This document shows positions 1 to 13,700 of a DNA stretch of 64,000 bases, piece by piece. The DNA comes from Apoda limacodes. Taxonomy: Eukaryota > Arthropoda > Insecta > Lepidoptera > Limacodidae. The notes beneath the pieces were generated by a model. That model did not search any database, was not told where the DNA came from, and saw only the letters and a list, made by a program, of their open reading frames with translations. Numbering within the stretch: position 1 is the first letter of the stretch; each line of letters starts with the position of its first letter. The DNA is taken from positions 2,609,001 through 2,673,000 of the forward strand of contig OX291547.1 of assembly GCA_946406115.1 (NCBI GenBank), written 5' to 3'. Position numbers and translations under genes: made by a program.

Positions 1-254
1 AGTACATGTATTAAACAAGACAATCAAACAATTGATAAACAACTCTGAAGTTATTCTACTAATGTCGGATGAAACGCAAAAAATCCAATTTACTACAAAA
101 CTTGTTATCAAAATCATAATCATCATAACATTTTATTTTGGTCCACTTATATTTTTTTATTATTGGTCCATTTATATAGGATCGGTATAATTGCAAAAGT
201 ACTTATAATATTATATAATTACTTTAACACTTGTTTAACAAGGTGACGGACTGT
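1..254. other. AT-rich sequence, start of window
   Basis: Intron or flank of the gene. A degenerate edge of the minisatellite unit (aggtgacgga..gtgaa) is visible at 241-256. Nothing else recognised. Confidence 0.4.
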
Positions 255-424
255 GAAAGACGTTTTCTAATGAACTATTTTTAAAAAAGATGATAGATTA
301 ATGTTTTATTTTAGATATAACTTTTTTCTCACAGAGATTTTAGAATGACCGCCATAGCAACAAACGACAGTTACGAAGTGAGATTTTCAAAGACATATGC
401 CTGATTGTTATTGATCATTATATC
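255..424. repeat. Left copy of direct repeat flanking the minisatellite
   Basis: About 165 bp, from gaaagacgttttctaatg to gcctgattgttatt, repeated nearly identically at 1327-1493. The minisatellite lies between the two copies. Confidence 0.9.
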
Positions 425-1196
425 GTAAAATGTGTACCTAAAATGGTACCTAAGTTTTAACTAGGTGACGGAGAGTGAGGACACGTAAAACGTGTACCTA
501 AAATGGTACATAAGTTTTAACTAGGTGACCGACAGTGAACACGCGTAAAACCTGTACCTAAAATGGTAAATAAGTTTTAACTAGGTGACGGAGAGTGAGC
601 ACACGTAAAACGTGTACCTAAAACGGTACACAAGTTTTAACTAGGTGACGGAGAGTGATGACACGTAAAAAGTGTACCTTAAATGGTACATAAGTTTTAA
701 CTAGGTGACCGACAGTGAGCACGCGTAAAACGTGTACCTAAAACGGTACATGAGTTTTAACTAGGTGACCGACAGTGAGCACGCGTAAAACGTGTACCTA
801 AAACGGTACATAAGTTTTAACTAGGTGACGGAGAGTGAGGACACGTAAAACGTGTACCTAAAATGGTACATAAGTTTTAACTAGGTGACCAACAGTGAGC
901 ACGCGTAAATCCTGTACCTAAAATGGTAATTAAGTTTTAACTGGGTGACGGAGAGTGAGCACACGTAAAACGTGTACCTAAAATGGTACATAAGTTTTAA
1001 CTAGGTGACGGAGAGTGAGGACACGTAAAACGTGTACCTAAAATGGTAATAAGTTTTAACTAGGTGATGGACAGTGAGCACGCGTAAAACCTGTACCTAA
1101 AATGGTAAATAAGTTTTAACTAGGTGACGGAGAGTGAGCACACGTAAAACGTGTACCTAAAATGGTACTAAGTTTTAACTAGGTGATGGACAGTTT
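425..1196. repeat. 60-bp minisatellite, about 13 tandem units
   Basis: The unit contains acacgtaaaacgtgtacc and taagttttaactaggtga. The period is 60 bp for most copies and 57-59 bp in the last three. Two alternating subtypes exist, one with ggagagtgag plus acacgt and one with cgacagtgag plus acgcgt, in an irregular order. ACACGTaaaACGTGT is a perfect short palindrome inside the unit. Confidence 0.95.
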
Positions 1197-1326
1197 GAAC
1201 TAACTAATATGGTAAATAAGTTAAGTGTAGTAAGTTTCACAAGGGACGAATCTTTCATTGCCAACATTCTTGAAGTCACTGCTCCCCACTAGTAGTTCCC
1301 ACTTCCTTTTCTACAATACGAAATAT

Positions 1327-1493
1327 GAAAGACGTTTTCTAATGCACTATTTTTAAAAAAGATGATAGATTAATGTTTTTTTTAAGCTACAACTTTTTTC
1401 TCACAGAGATTTTAGAATGACCGCCATAGCAACAAACGACAGTTACGAAGTGAGATTTTCAAAGACATATGCCTGATTGTTATTAATCATTAT
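1327..1493. repeat. Right copy of direct repeat flanking the minisatellite
   Basis: Nearly identical to 255-424, same orientation, with a few substitutions and a short T-run difference. It may represent a mobile unit with the minisatellite inside, or a local duplication. Confidence 0.9.
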
Positions 1494-1597
1494 GGGAACG
1501 CGTTAGATACATTTTTGGGCAGTCTTTTTGGTATTATAGCATAATTATATTCTTTAGTGAGCTGGGGTAAAAGAAAACGAGAGTATTTTGTACGTAC

Positions 1598-1714
1598 CGT
1601 GTCTTCGAATCGCAGGAAGGGCGGACGCTCCATTAACACGTCGGTCCGCGTCCAGTCGTCTCGCTCACCCTCGCTCCGCGCCGCGCGGCTCAGGATCGAG
1701 TGTGGCGCTGAATA
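1598..1714 (-). CDS. Rpgrip1l: Rpgrip1l exon 34 (last exon inside the window)
   Basis: Thirty-nine codons, phase 0-0, acceptor attccttcag and donor ACG|gtacgt. Encodes YSAPHSILSRAARSEGERDD and a Trp/Pro-containing tail. It is GC-rich like the C2 exons. The gene continues past base 1 with the RPGR-interacting domain expected there. Confidence 0.76.
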
Positions 1715-4700
1715 CTGAAGGAATACATAAACGAATAGAAAAACGAACAGAGTTCAAGATTCATTCGGTAATAGGCACATATATACATGGCACGGTTGTG
1801 TGCGAAATCTTAACTAAACTTGTGAACTAGTATCGACTGACTATACTAATGTTGCAACACAATAAGCTATTCATATTTCGCTCGTTTATTCAATACTGTG
1901 GTAAAAGTAAATTTAACATTTATATTCCAAACCGATCATATGAACCAGCTTTTCCCCACGATGTAACCTACGTAGAATAGAAATAATACTTTACTGAGTA
2001 AAACATTACTAAAATCAAAACCGCGAGGGACTATGATCCGTATATGAGTCGTTACTCAAAATGCAAACTATCTTTGTGCCAGATTTCATCAAGGCTGGCT
2101 CAACGGTTTAGTTGTAATAAGGTAACAGACAATGACAGGGACTTTCGAATTATTAAAATTAGTATGAATTTGTTAACATATTAGTTACTCTAAGCTTCTT
2201 CACGTCAATTGAAAAATCGGCCAAGTGCGAGTCGGACTCACGCACGCAGGGTTCCGTACCATTATCTATAAAAACGGCAAAAAAATCACGTTTGTTGTAT
2301 GCGAGCCCCCCTTAAATATTAGTTTTGATCTGTTTTTTAGTATTTGTTGTATGCGAGCCCCCCTTAAATATTAGTTTTGATCTGTTTTTTAGTATTTGTT
2401 GTTATAGCGGTAACAGAAATACATCTTCTGTGAAAATTTCAACTGTCTAACCATCACAGTTCAGAAGATACATATAAATACAAGTAAGAGTTCATAATAA
2501 CAATCACCTTATGAGGGCGCTGCATCTCTTTCGGCATGTCAAAATTAGAATCCAGATATACGGAGTCGTACCTGATTTCTTTCTGAGTAGACATAAATGA
2601 AACATATTAATTTATATACATTATTAGGAACTTATAAGTTTGTTTGTTTCATCACATAGTTCATTAATTTATGAACAATAAAACAAGAAATACACATGAC
2701 ACGGCAGTATCGAAGGCTTGGGGTTCGAATCCAAACATATAAATAAAATAAAATGACAAGTTGCCCCAGGTTCGATCTGCCGGTGGAAAGTGAACGTTTC
2801 GAGTGTTCCATTCAATTAAAGATACTAATTATAAATAGTTTTTTCATATTGTTAAAAAATAGTCCGGAAGTAGGTTAACATTTTCTGATACTATATTACA
2901 TAGTCACATAAAAATCATGTACATCTGGTGAAACCCTTACGCAGAGGCGGCTAGGGGTGTTCACTAAAAAAAACAAAGAGGAATTGCTTAAATGTTAACC
3001 TTTTATTATTCTATTTATAACTAAAATTCATTTGCATATTTAGATTTACAAACGCTTATACGTACTAAACGTGTATGCTTTCGTGTCACAGTTATGTGAC
3101 CCTTTGTCTTTATTTCAAGCTGAATTACTTAAATATTTTAGCACTGTTTAATCACATCACAATAATCACATTTTATTGTATAGTATGTACTTATTTAATT
3201 TGTTATTAACCAAAACCTCGCGCGCACGATTAAAACTTTTGTTGTTATAAGAGCGGGCCGAAGGCGGGGGGGTCGAGCTGGCAACAGTATTTCTCTTACA
3301 TAGCCTGGGAGTGGCGCTTCACATTTTGCTAATTTTTCATACAAAATCTTCTGTTTCACGTGTGAGGCTGTTTCGAACTTTCTCTTTCACACTCGTTGAT
3401 TTTAGCTCTAAGTATCTGTACTGAAATTCGTTTCATAGGAGCGCCATTGCTAGCGCTCCACTCAGTGACAGTCTCCACAGTGCAATTCCATACTAAATCT
3501 TGAGTTAGCTGTGTGTACAGAATGGTTTTAGTAAAATTCTACTTTAACCTAAAGAGCAATCGAAGCATAATTATTTATTTTAAGTTAAATCTTAAACATA
3601 TTGTTTCATAAGTATCTACTTATATCATAATTATCCAATTATTTATGGGAGTTCGCTGCACCAGCGCTCTTTAGGACGAGCCGCTTCTGCCCTTAGGTGC
3701 TCGTATACGCGGGAAGTTCCTACGAAAGGTGTCAAACTACCTTCCATGTTTATCGGTCGGAGACCTGCGACCGACAGATAGACACTAATGTGACTATATA
3801 GGATTTGTTCGTTGTTTTCCTCATCATCAGCAGTTTTCCCTTCTAACAGTTTTTAACTAGTTCCTTTGGGTTTTAATTTGTATCAAGCTGTTGCATAAGC
3901 CCCGTACAAGTGTGCAAGCGGCGACAGCGGTTACAGAAAGGTTATTATCCGACCAAATAGAAAGAACATATGTATTTTATTCATGTTATGTTACGAAATT
4001 ATCTGCAGCCTGTATATTTAGTCGGGTAATTTACGCTTTCACGAGCACTATTTCCGCTATGCACACATATCTAGGAAGTAAGAGTCACATCCCGCGTGAG
4101 TTACTATCGCCGAATCGCACTTGAACGAACCATAGCTACAACTATAACTTGCTATAACAAACTTCTTTAGATATAATCACGGAGTTGTCGTAGGTATCCT
4201 ACGCCAATAACCAAAGGGGCGGGTGGAGCCGCTGCCAAAACCTAGTAATAATATAATTCAAGTACCTACACTGTCGGTCGGGGGCGTAAATGAGGGTTAT
4301 TAAAGCGATAGGTACGGAAGATTTCATAGGGAATGATTTATCTGGTTACGTAGTAATATAATGTCTCATTTGTGTTAACACTTTATGTACCTACAAATGC
4401 TAAACTGCCCACCTCAGGAAGTATCAACTGTGCAAATTTATGGACAGGACTACATAAAATGGCGTTGCTTATTTCAATTAGTTAGTAGATAAAAATAATC
4501 TATATCCAGACCAAAGGATTACTAAATGACTGAAAATCTATAACGCAAACCTTTGGCAATTGTGAAGAAGGAAGAGTGTAATCCGATTCTCGCTTGTCAT
4601 AGTACACCTGCGTAGAAATGAAAATTAAATAACTTTAGACATTAGTTAGTACTGGTCACCCTTTTTTATACTATTAAGGTGGCAAACAAGCTAACGGTCC

Positions 4701-7700
4701 GCCTGGTGATGCTTTACAATCAGTATCAAAAACATTGCTTTTGCAGTTGATCGGTAATACAATGCTACAAATTAAGCAAATCACGGAACGATCAGTAACT
4801 GGATGGTTGACTATCAGCCATAAGCTCTTTTTCCATCTATGAGTTTTAAAGAGCACGTCAAACTAGTAATTTTGAAGATATATCTGTTCTTTTTTGTCTT
4901 TTTGACCAGTAAAGCTAAACCTGTAATGTACTGGCCATAGACTATATTCACAAACACGCGTCGTTAGTAACGCGAGTTCCAGTTAAAAAGCGGGCCGAAA
5001 TAATATCTGTCTTAGCTGTTCTGGCAACGACGGCAGCAGTCGTTATGCTACGTCACTGTTCCCCCCCTCCCCCTCAGCCCTGCCTCTAACCAAACGGGGT
5101 ACACACAATGAAAAGTTGACAGAGTAGTTACTCACAGGAGTATTGCGTTCGCGTTTGACTTCCAAAGTTTCGGGTAGGGCAAATTTCTGTAAGAAATTTA
5201 TTTATAATATAACAATAATAAATAAGTAGGTATTCTTGAACATTACACAGCGCCATTTGGTCAAACTAAGCATTGCATATTACTGTAGATACAACCAAAT
5301 AAAGGATATAAATACTTGTATAATTTTGTTTATGAATACGTACATACATACTTATTAAACACCTAGTCAAACACAAATATTTATCCTGTGCCAGGTGCCA
5401 GGGATCAAACTCGCATCCCTCGGATTATCAGGCAGTCCAACAGAGACACGGAGCCAGGATTTAGGAGGCAAAACTGAATGATAGGGTTATTAATGGAACA
5501 CTTCTAGTCGGCAGAGGGCGACCTCGTCAAGCGTATCTCGAATAAATTAGTACCGAAAGACATCGAAAGTGTATGGCAGCTATAATATACGAGTGGACGA
5601 AGCAAAAGAAATGTGCCAAGATCGTATTGCCCTCCTGTTCAAATGTTCAACCATATGTTTTGAAAATATAATAATATAGTTTGTTATACATACATACCTA
5701 CGAAACTGTTTTGGACACAATCTATTCATAAGTTTATATATAATTCTCATACTACAGAACCCTTAGTCACAACACGCATTTGGCCCATTTTTTTGTATAT
5801 TTTGCTTCCCATACAGTACACAAAACATATTCTTTAACAGATCATTTTTGTTACGTTATAAACAGAAAGTCATAATCAACTATAAATATCAAATTACCTG
5901 AGAAGTGTAAAAATCTTTCTTCTCATTGCCGGAAGGATTCGAGTACGACGGGGGAACCTTGTTCGAAGTACTTTCCTGAAACAAACATCAGTATCTTGTT
6001 ATGTAACAGCCTAAATGAAAATGTGGTGGTTTTAATTTTTTCTATTTAATATTTCTTAGTACGTACTTGTACCTACCGTACATGAAAGCAAAGTTGCTCA
6101 GTTTTTGTATATGTTAGTCTATACCAGCTTCTTAACATGTGTGTCAAATGTGTATATGTATGTTTGTAGGTTTGTCCGCGCAAAAAATTTACTGGGTATA
6201 GTCCAACTTAGGGAACGGTGCAAGTTTTATCAAAATCGGCGCAGTAGTTTTTGAGATAGATAGTTAAGTGTGTATTCGTCACGAGAAAAAACGTGTCGTT
6301 AGCTTAACAGCTTATTTCTAAAACGTGTCAGTTAGGCTTTAGTTAAACAATCTTGATGAAAATGTTGTAATTTAAAAAGCAATCGTGTAATCTTTATATG
6401 GCAACCCTCCATGTATCATAGTAGATACTATAATTTCCTCTAAAACTACACGTTAAAACAAATAAATAATAAAATTGAGTAAAGGTACTAGAACGAAAAA
6501 AATAATATGCGTTCGGCGCTCATAGCCGCGGTCCGGGCGGAAGACGGAGAGTAGGGTATGCGGCTACTCGTACCGCATACTACGACCACCAAGTGACAAC
6601 ATTTATTCCAAATATCAACGCTGGCACCGACCTTAATAAAATAGTTGCTATATTTAATTTACATTTTTTTAAAACAGAAAACTTTTATTTCTCCCTTCTT
6701 AGTTATTAATTAAATAAATTACAATTTTGAAGTCGGTTTAGTTTTTAAATTACTTATTTGTTTGTCTATTTCTTTATCCATTCGAATATAATGTTTAGCT
6801 ACAGCTGAAGACCCTACGGTTAGCCAATGGATAGGCCCCTGAGTAAAACTTGTGATTAGCCTAACGCATGTAACGCGGTGACAAACCTCACGATTGCCAA
6901 TTAAAATATCGAACGAACCCTTAGAAGCTTACATAGAGCCAGCGGTTGGGCTCTGAGCAAACATGTTATTGGCCCAACATAGAAAAATATTCAACCGTTC
7001 GAGCCTACTATTTTAAAGATGAAAATCTTACCGTTGACCAACTAAAAACAACAAACCCAAAAAAAATCTAAATCCTCTATAATGTCACATATCATCTGCG
7101 TATTTCAGACTTCAGCTTCAAAGAAAGCCCAATAAAGGTCTCTCAGACAGAGAGGCAGCATAGGCTTATTAATACTGCTCCGTTGACACCTTTTGATACG
7201 AAACCCTAATAAACGGATTATATTTTAGAGGCAAAAATATATTAATATTTACTTTACGACTGAGCAAGTCCTGGTAGAGTTGTCCTTTTGTGAGAAGGTC
7301 GGATTCCGTGAGCTGCTCCGATTGCGGCATCCTGCGTGCGTTTTGGTAGATATCAGACTGGTCCAAGCTGTCCCTTCTCTGTAATATTAAAAATCTAATG
7401 GCTGTTCAAAGATTGTTTGAAATGCACGATGGCTATTGCTTTTGTGGAAATCATTGCGAGAACTCTAGTTCAGCAGTGAATATCCATACAGTGGCATTAT
7501 GATAACTTAGTTTAGCTCAGAAGTTTACTTGCACTGTATGTGTTAAGTAGGAAGGAGGATCGCACATAGACTGTTTGCAGTATTATCATATCACACGTAA
7601 TGCGGCCGCTGTACCGCGCCCTAGGTAAAGCGCGGCGAGGCACGAGAGGGCTGGGCTAAATACATACAATATGCTGCAATGTAAATATAAATTACAAAAT

Positions 7701-10700
7701 ACTTTTTCTATGTATTTTAAATACGAAATACTAAATATTTTCAAGTCGTGTATTTGAAATGCAAAAAACAGTATTTTAACACTTTTTAATTGAAATACAA
7801 ATTACAAAATACATCGAGAGCGTTTGATTTCAAAAAATATAAGTGCCCTAATCTAAGTACAACTAAATAAAACTTACACGCTTGAAAGTGACAGAGGTAT
7901 TGCTTATGCTCACACACGTTATATATGTCACCGAAAAATTGTAAATAACGTTAGGTTATAAACTATCTAGTGAGATTGTATACTATGAAACAAAATGAGG
8001 CAGAAATCGCAATGTATAAATCTTTTTGGGTGGGTTAGGTTCAGTTTCTCTTGTCGAAGCGATCGAATCAAGTTTTACATTATCTAAAAGATACACTTTA
8101 TAATATTTTTTGTTCCATAGTATACAATCTTACTATCTAGATTATAATCTTACGGTATTTACAATTTTACGGTGACATATATATCACACGTCACACTCGT
8201 CATAGTTTTCATTTTATTTTTATTTGACTTCGTAGTGGTTTTTTTTTATTTTTAGCTTATTGTATTCAAAGTTCTAAGGTTGAAAGCTGTTAGACAGAAA
8301 AAGAGCACATACAAATTTAAAAATAATGCATGTTTTAGAGATTTGACTCCCTTCAAATAAAGTACAAAGTCAATAAATTACGATCTCTAAATATATTTCT
8401 GATATACCTCGACCTAACGTATTTGAAATAACAATTACAAATTACATTTTGAGGTATTAATTGAAATACAAATACAAAATTTCAATTACACGTAATGAAA
8501 ATACTGCCCAGCCCTGCATGTACGTCATATGCACATGAGACAAAATATCCAAATATAGATCTTCAGAGAGCTTAGTTGGTTAGCTTATTTTTAACGTACT
8601 TATAGTAAGTACTAATTTATTCCTGTTAACAGAAAGTTAAGTAAAATAGAAAAAAAAATCTGCAAGTTAACGATAGCTTACAGCTGAATAGCATATTAGA
8701 AATAGAATATTTACCTGCCTAATATCACTTTACTTAATGCAGGTATATAAATAGATATACCTAACTAATACTATACTGTAACCGATATCTTCAGAACTAT
8801 TTTGTAGAGTCGATCTCATGGAAATTCATCCCCCATCCCCCCCTACTCAAAGGGCGGTCGCGGCAGGACAAAAACGTACAAAACGGCCATTCCCAGCTCC
8901 TCCCTAACATCAGATACTCCACCGCACTCCGAATTTATACCATATTTGCGTGTATTAAAGTAGTGACATCACAAACGTCAGCCGACTTTGACGTGTCGGT
9001 GTTAACAAGCAAGTTTTGTTTGTTAGTAATTTAATGTTAAGATAAAAAATCCTTTTGCTTTAAATTTGGTTATACTCGTATCAAAGGGAAAGGGGCTCTT
9101 CTTCACCATGTTCAAAGATCTTTTAATATCCTATTTCACCTGGAAAGTGTTTGTTTTTACCTTAGTGTCAAATATCGCCATTTTGTTGTCACGGTTTTAA
9201 GGTCTTTAGTGTCTGAGATATTAACTACCTTAAAAGCCTTTCTAAGAGGCGCGGACAGAGGTTGGACTGGAAGGCCGGTGTCGGTCTGAAGCATGCACCA
9301 GAGGTCCAGCACGCCGACCTCGTCCCCCGCGTCCAGTGAGTCGGTCGCGTACCGCGTGCGCCACATCTGCGGACCTGCCAACTGGATACAAAAGTTTCTT
9401 TCTGTAGGGTCTCACACAAGACATACTCCACTACTCTTATACTCAAAACTTAAAATTTCGTTTATTCAACACCAGTATCCAATATGGAGTATCGGAAACG
9501 ATATCCAAAGTTATATAATAGTGGATTTTTTTCTTAGCTGCTTCGTGCGTCAAGAGGGCACGTCAAACTCGATCCTGGCTGTCGTCATATGATGACTGAT
9601 GAGCCTCATGGGCGGCTTGGAAACTCTGAAAGTCAACTAGCCACAAATTTTTGCTCAGACCAGTTTAACTTGAGTATTGTCACACCGCTAAATACACTGA
9701 ATTCAGTTTCGCATATCAAGTTTCAATTACACAAGTGGCGGCCAAGTGGTATCACTCCAAGAAAGTTAACGAAATACTTTTATACGTATGCCACTTTATT
9801 GATACCATTACGGTAGGTGTACTTAATACATCATACACGAATGCCCTTGATCCGAGTTTGCGATGGATCAAAGGACATAGCAGGGCCACGGGCAAAGATA
9901 CCGCTGTTGACCTGGTTGAAATGACAGCATTAGTACCAGGTTTTTTGACACTAAACCAAAATATATAAGTATTGTGAATATGATTCATTTTGGTGTTCAT
10001 ATACAAAATGTGATAATAAATCGACCACGACGACACCATCCGGTGTCGATTTTGTGACTTTCCTTTTAGCACTAAACGTACATATTGTGACTTTAGCGCT
10101 ACTTGTTGGATTTCAGAATATCTATAAACCATCGTAAAGATAAATAAAGTGTTTACTAGTGTGAGCGACATGTCAGCGCGGCGGTTGGTGTGACTGAGCG
10201 CGTCCCGCAGCGGCACGACGCAGCGCGCGAACGGCTTCTGTTGTTGCTCCACGCCGCATATCATTATCGGCATCTCCTCCTAACATAAAAACATATCAAA
10301 TCAGTCTCAAATAACAGCCAGCGCTAAGTTGACACAGCGCTTTTGTCAATCGAGTCAATTCTGGTCGTGGACGCTTTACCGAGATTGAGAGAAATTTCCT
10401 GTGCAAATTTTATAACTACTATTTCGGCCGTAGTAATTCTCCTATAACCAATGAGTGCGCGGTATGTCTATGATGGGCTTGATGCCTTCACTCATTTCTC
10501 CCTTACGGGGGAATGGGGATACTTTTCTTGGGCGATGCCCATCTAAAGTGGATTCCTCCGCTTCTCTTCACAGAAAGTAGGTGTCTGGGGTTGACTCTTT
10601 CGGGTTCTCTTTTGGTCTGATTAGTTGTACGCCCCTGTTTTCCAAGGGTTACGCGCGATGGGACCGCCGAGTAGATCTCCGGATGGAGATTTCTTCCGCT

Positions 10701-13700
10701 ATCCCTTACGTGCGATGGTCCTTGGTGGCGGGGCTGGAACTTCCTTGTCCTAGGACTCTACAGTGATGTGATGATGGGCTATGATTGATATGATGTCTAT
10801 ATGGGTACTACAAGCGAGTTCATTAATAAGTAAAGACGACGCAGTTCCACACACACAAACCCATACAAAATCGCGTTTAGATTTTGCAAAGGACTGCAAC
10901 TCGAGTTTAAAGTAATAGTCTTGAAGTTGTTTTATTTATGTGTGTCAGGTATGTGCTTGCGGCGTAGTTGATAGGATGATGGTAGGAATACTTGCATATT
11001 TGAGATAGTCGATGAGGTCCTGCGTGAGGTTGAGATCGTACTGTGTGGAGAAGTCGAAGTGCTGCACGCGTCCGTCGCGCAGCCGCGCCATCGCCGGCTG
11101 CTGGTCGTAGAACTTCCACGAGAGCATTAGCGCCATGTCACGGGAGTTCATCACCGCCTGACACATGACTCACACTGTCATTCACCAAACTCATGACTGA
11201 TATACATTTTAGTGGTAACACTCATAACACTGGTGAGGTAACTATTTTGAGAAAACAACATTGTCACTACTCTTTATGCATCATATTCGAATCTAAAAGC
11301 CAGGTTTTAGAAGCACGTCATTTGAAATTGGTAAAAATCGGGACAGATCATACTAAAGCTTTTGCCTGCCACTCCACTCGCGTTAACTTCGGTTTTCGGA
11401 GTGGGATTTTAATATATAAAAAAAATGGTTGGTTTTACCAAGCTATAGGTTTGTACCTATAGAACTCTTCATTCAGTGGTAGGTATATACCTACATTTAT
11501 CAACCCTTGGTCAAAGTACGTATAAAGCGCGCGGCCGATGCGCCAGTAAGTAGGTCATCCTCAATACAAACCTCGATAACATTATTTTAACGCAAAAATC
11601 GGTCACGGGGTACGTGTGGGTCGCCCGCCAAGCGCCGACCACGATTAGAACTCCACCAGTTGCGAGATCTGCGGTGGCCGACACCCGCTCCCCCACCGCA
11701 CCGCCTCACAGTACGGTGCTAACCGATGGGCGCGAGTTGATCTACTTTATACACCTCTTGATACTTTGCCTTAGTTTAGAGATGAGAAAATCACTGGGCT
11801 GCTGTTGGAAATGTCCGTCGCTAGTGTCGCATAAGTCTACAGCTTTTTTATATTACGAATAAATACTTTATATTATTTTTATGTAAATATATAGATTTTA
11901 AGGTTGTTTCATCTAAAAATAACAATAATATGTCAAAACAAAAAAAAAAATATTATTTTTACGTTAGGTAGTTACAAATACTTACTTTAATACTCTTTAC
12001 TTAATGCGGTTGTAAATACCTAGGATGTAGGTACCGGTGTTACTTATTGTCCATCACTAGTTGGGACACCTGATAGACGGATGTGTTAGGAACACATTCT
12101 CTGAGCGGCCGGATAGTAGTCAATCGCATTTTCTTTACTTCTTACTTTGATAAACGAGGTGGTCTTAAATTAAATTAAAATATAACGAGTTAGTAATACT
12201 ATTGGTGAAGATAACCTCGTCGGAGAGTACAACCGTCCCGATGTGCACCGTGAACACGCACTTAGGCGAGGTGGCGTCGCCGATGCGTGGGGACCCCACG
12301 GCCTTTTTCAGAGCGACGTCGCGCTCCGCCGGCTCCGTCGTCGACAAGGAAACGTCTTTACACATAACCTTTTGAACCTGATAACGTACCATTAGCTATT
12401 TAGTCCGTCAGAATTAGGCTAAGATTGACGGATGACCTGGTTATTACATATTTATATAAGGTGAAGGTTGCGGGCAAAGCTGCACGCTGCCGCTGTGGAG
12501 ATGGCTAGGTTATCAGCGGACGTCTGTATACGGATGTGAATATGATAATGTTCACGCGAGTTCTAGCAAGAATATTCAAGATTCTTAAGAACTCAAGAAA
12601 TGGAATCAAAAATTCTATATTTGATTTAAAATTTTAGTACTGTATTTTTCTGTAATATAATCTATATATATAATAAAATGGTAGGAAAGTCAAAACTGTA
12701 CATTGAATATATTTTTTTAAAAGAATACTTGGGCTGTGATCTACAATCGATACCGAAGCCAAAAATACAGTTTTTAGAATTTTTGTCTGTTTGTATGTTC
12801 GGGATAAACTCAAAAAGTACTGCATGGATTTACTTCAAATTTAGCACGAATATTATAAAGAAGTCGGGTCAACATATAGGCTACATATTATCACGCTATC
12901 ACCTACGGGGAACGAGCAGTGAACCTTTATTTCTTCAACGCATTCTGTAACAACGTTTAATCTAACGACGCATATTTGACTTGCTTCTTAATTAATTATT
13001 CTACTCACACATAGCCATTTATTTTATGTTAAAAAAATCGTGTAAAGTTATAACTTAGATGTGTTATAATATAATTTGTCACCATATAAAAATGTTTCCT
13101 ATTTGCTAACTAGATGGCGATAGCGTCGAATTAGATCGCGCTATGGTTTTGTTCACAAATACTGATCTTATAGTATAGCGTTCTCGCAGCCGAGGTCGCG
13201 GGCAGCAGCAAGTAAGTTAATAATAATGATATTATAATATAACACGTGAAAGAAAAGGGATTTAATTCGAGGGACAACGTTGGATCCTGAGCTGAGCGAA
13301 GGTTACAAAGGACCGAGATTGATGTCTTTTTCACGTGTTGTATACTCTAATTCTTACTGCTCGAAATCCTTTTATTTTTTTTTTGTTAATAATTCGTACC
13401 ATTCTTCCTTGTTCCAAATTCAAAATGTTTTTATTCAATCAGTGAGTAAATGTATATTATATTCACTGTTATCGATGAATAAGATGCCTTTTTTCAGAAT
13501 CGCAACGACACAGACAAAAACTTAATACTATTCTAACTTAAAGCTAATTATTACTGCGGTTGCGGTGCATCGCCGAATGAGTCTCAGCTTAGCTCACTAA
13601 ACTGTGGCGCTGGTTTTCAGCTAAAACCGTTATCAGTGACTCACGAACAAGAAACTGGCTTTCTTGCGCGGCCCGCAAACGCAGCATAACCGGGCGATTA

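Noticed and set aside
425..1196. CRISPR array
   Set aside because: Units are head-to-tail without unique spacers and the context is a eukaryotic intron; it is a minisatellite.
1588..1830. Plus-strand open frame of 80 codons
   Set aside because: It is the antisense shadow of Rpgrip1l exon 34, which has proper splice sites on the minus strand.
2700..2800. tRNA-like segment (gggttcgaatcc, aggttcgatctgcc)
   Set aside because: Two box-B-like motifs without a box A at proper spacing; too little to call.
9752..10273. 173-codon minus-strand protein
   Set aside because: Only the first 40 or so codons are exon 29. The rest is read-through into the intron past a good donor.
10861..10893. 33-bp phase 0-0 micro-exon that could fill the C2 gap
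   Set aside because: It has a possible acceptor and a weak gtttgt donor, but the encoded SFAKSKRDFVW does not resemble the missing C2 strand.
11515..11700. GC-rich frame between C2 exons
   Set aside because: In the required phase it meets a stop within eight codons, and the other frame has no C2-like pattern.
12678..12950. 90-codon plus-strand frame
   Set aside because: AT-rich low-complexity composition (Ile/Lys/Tyr) typical of chance frames in intron DNA.
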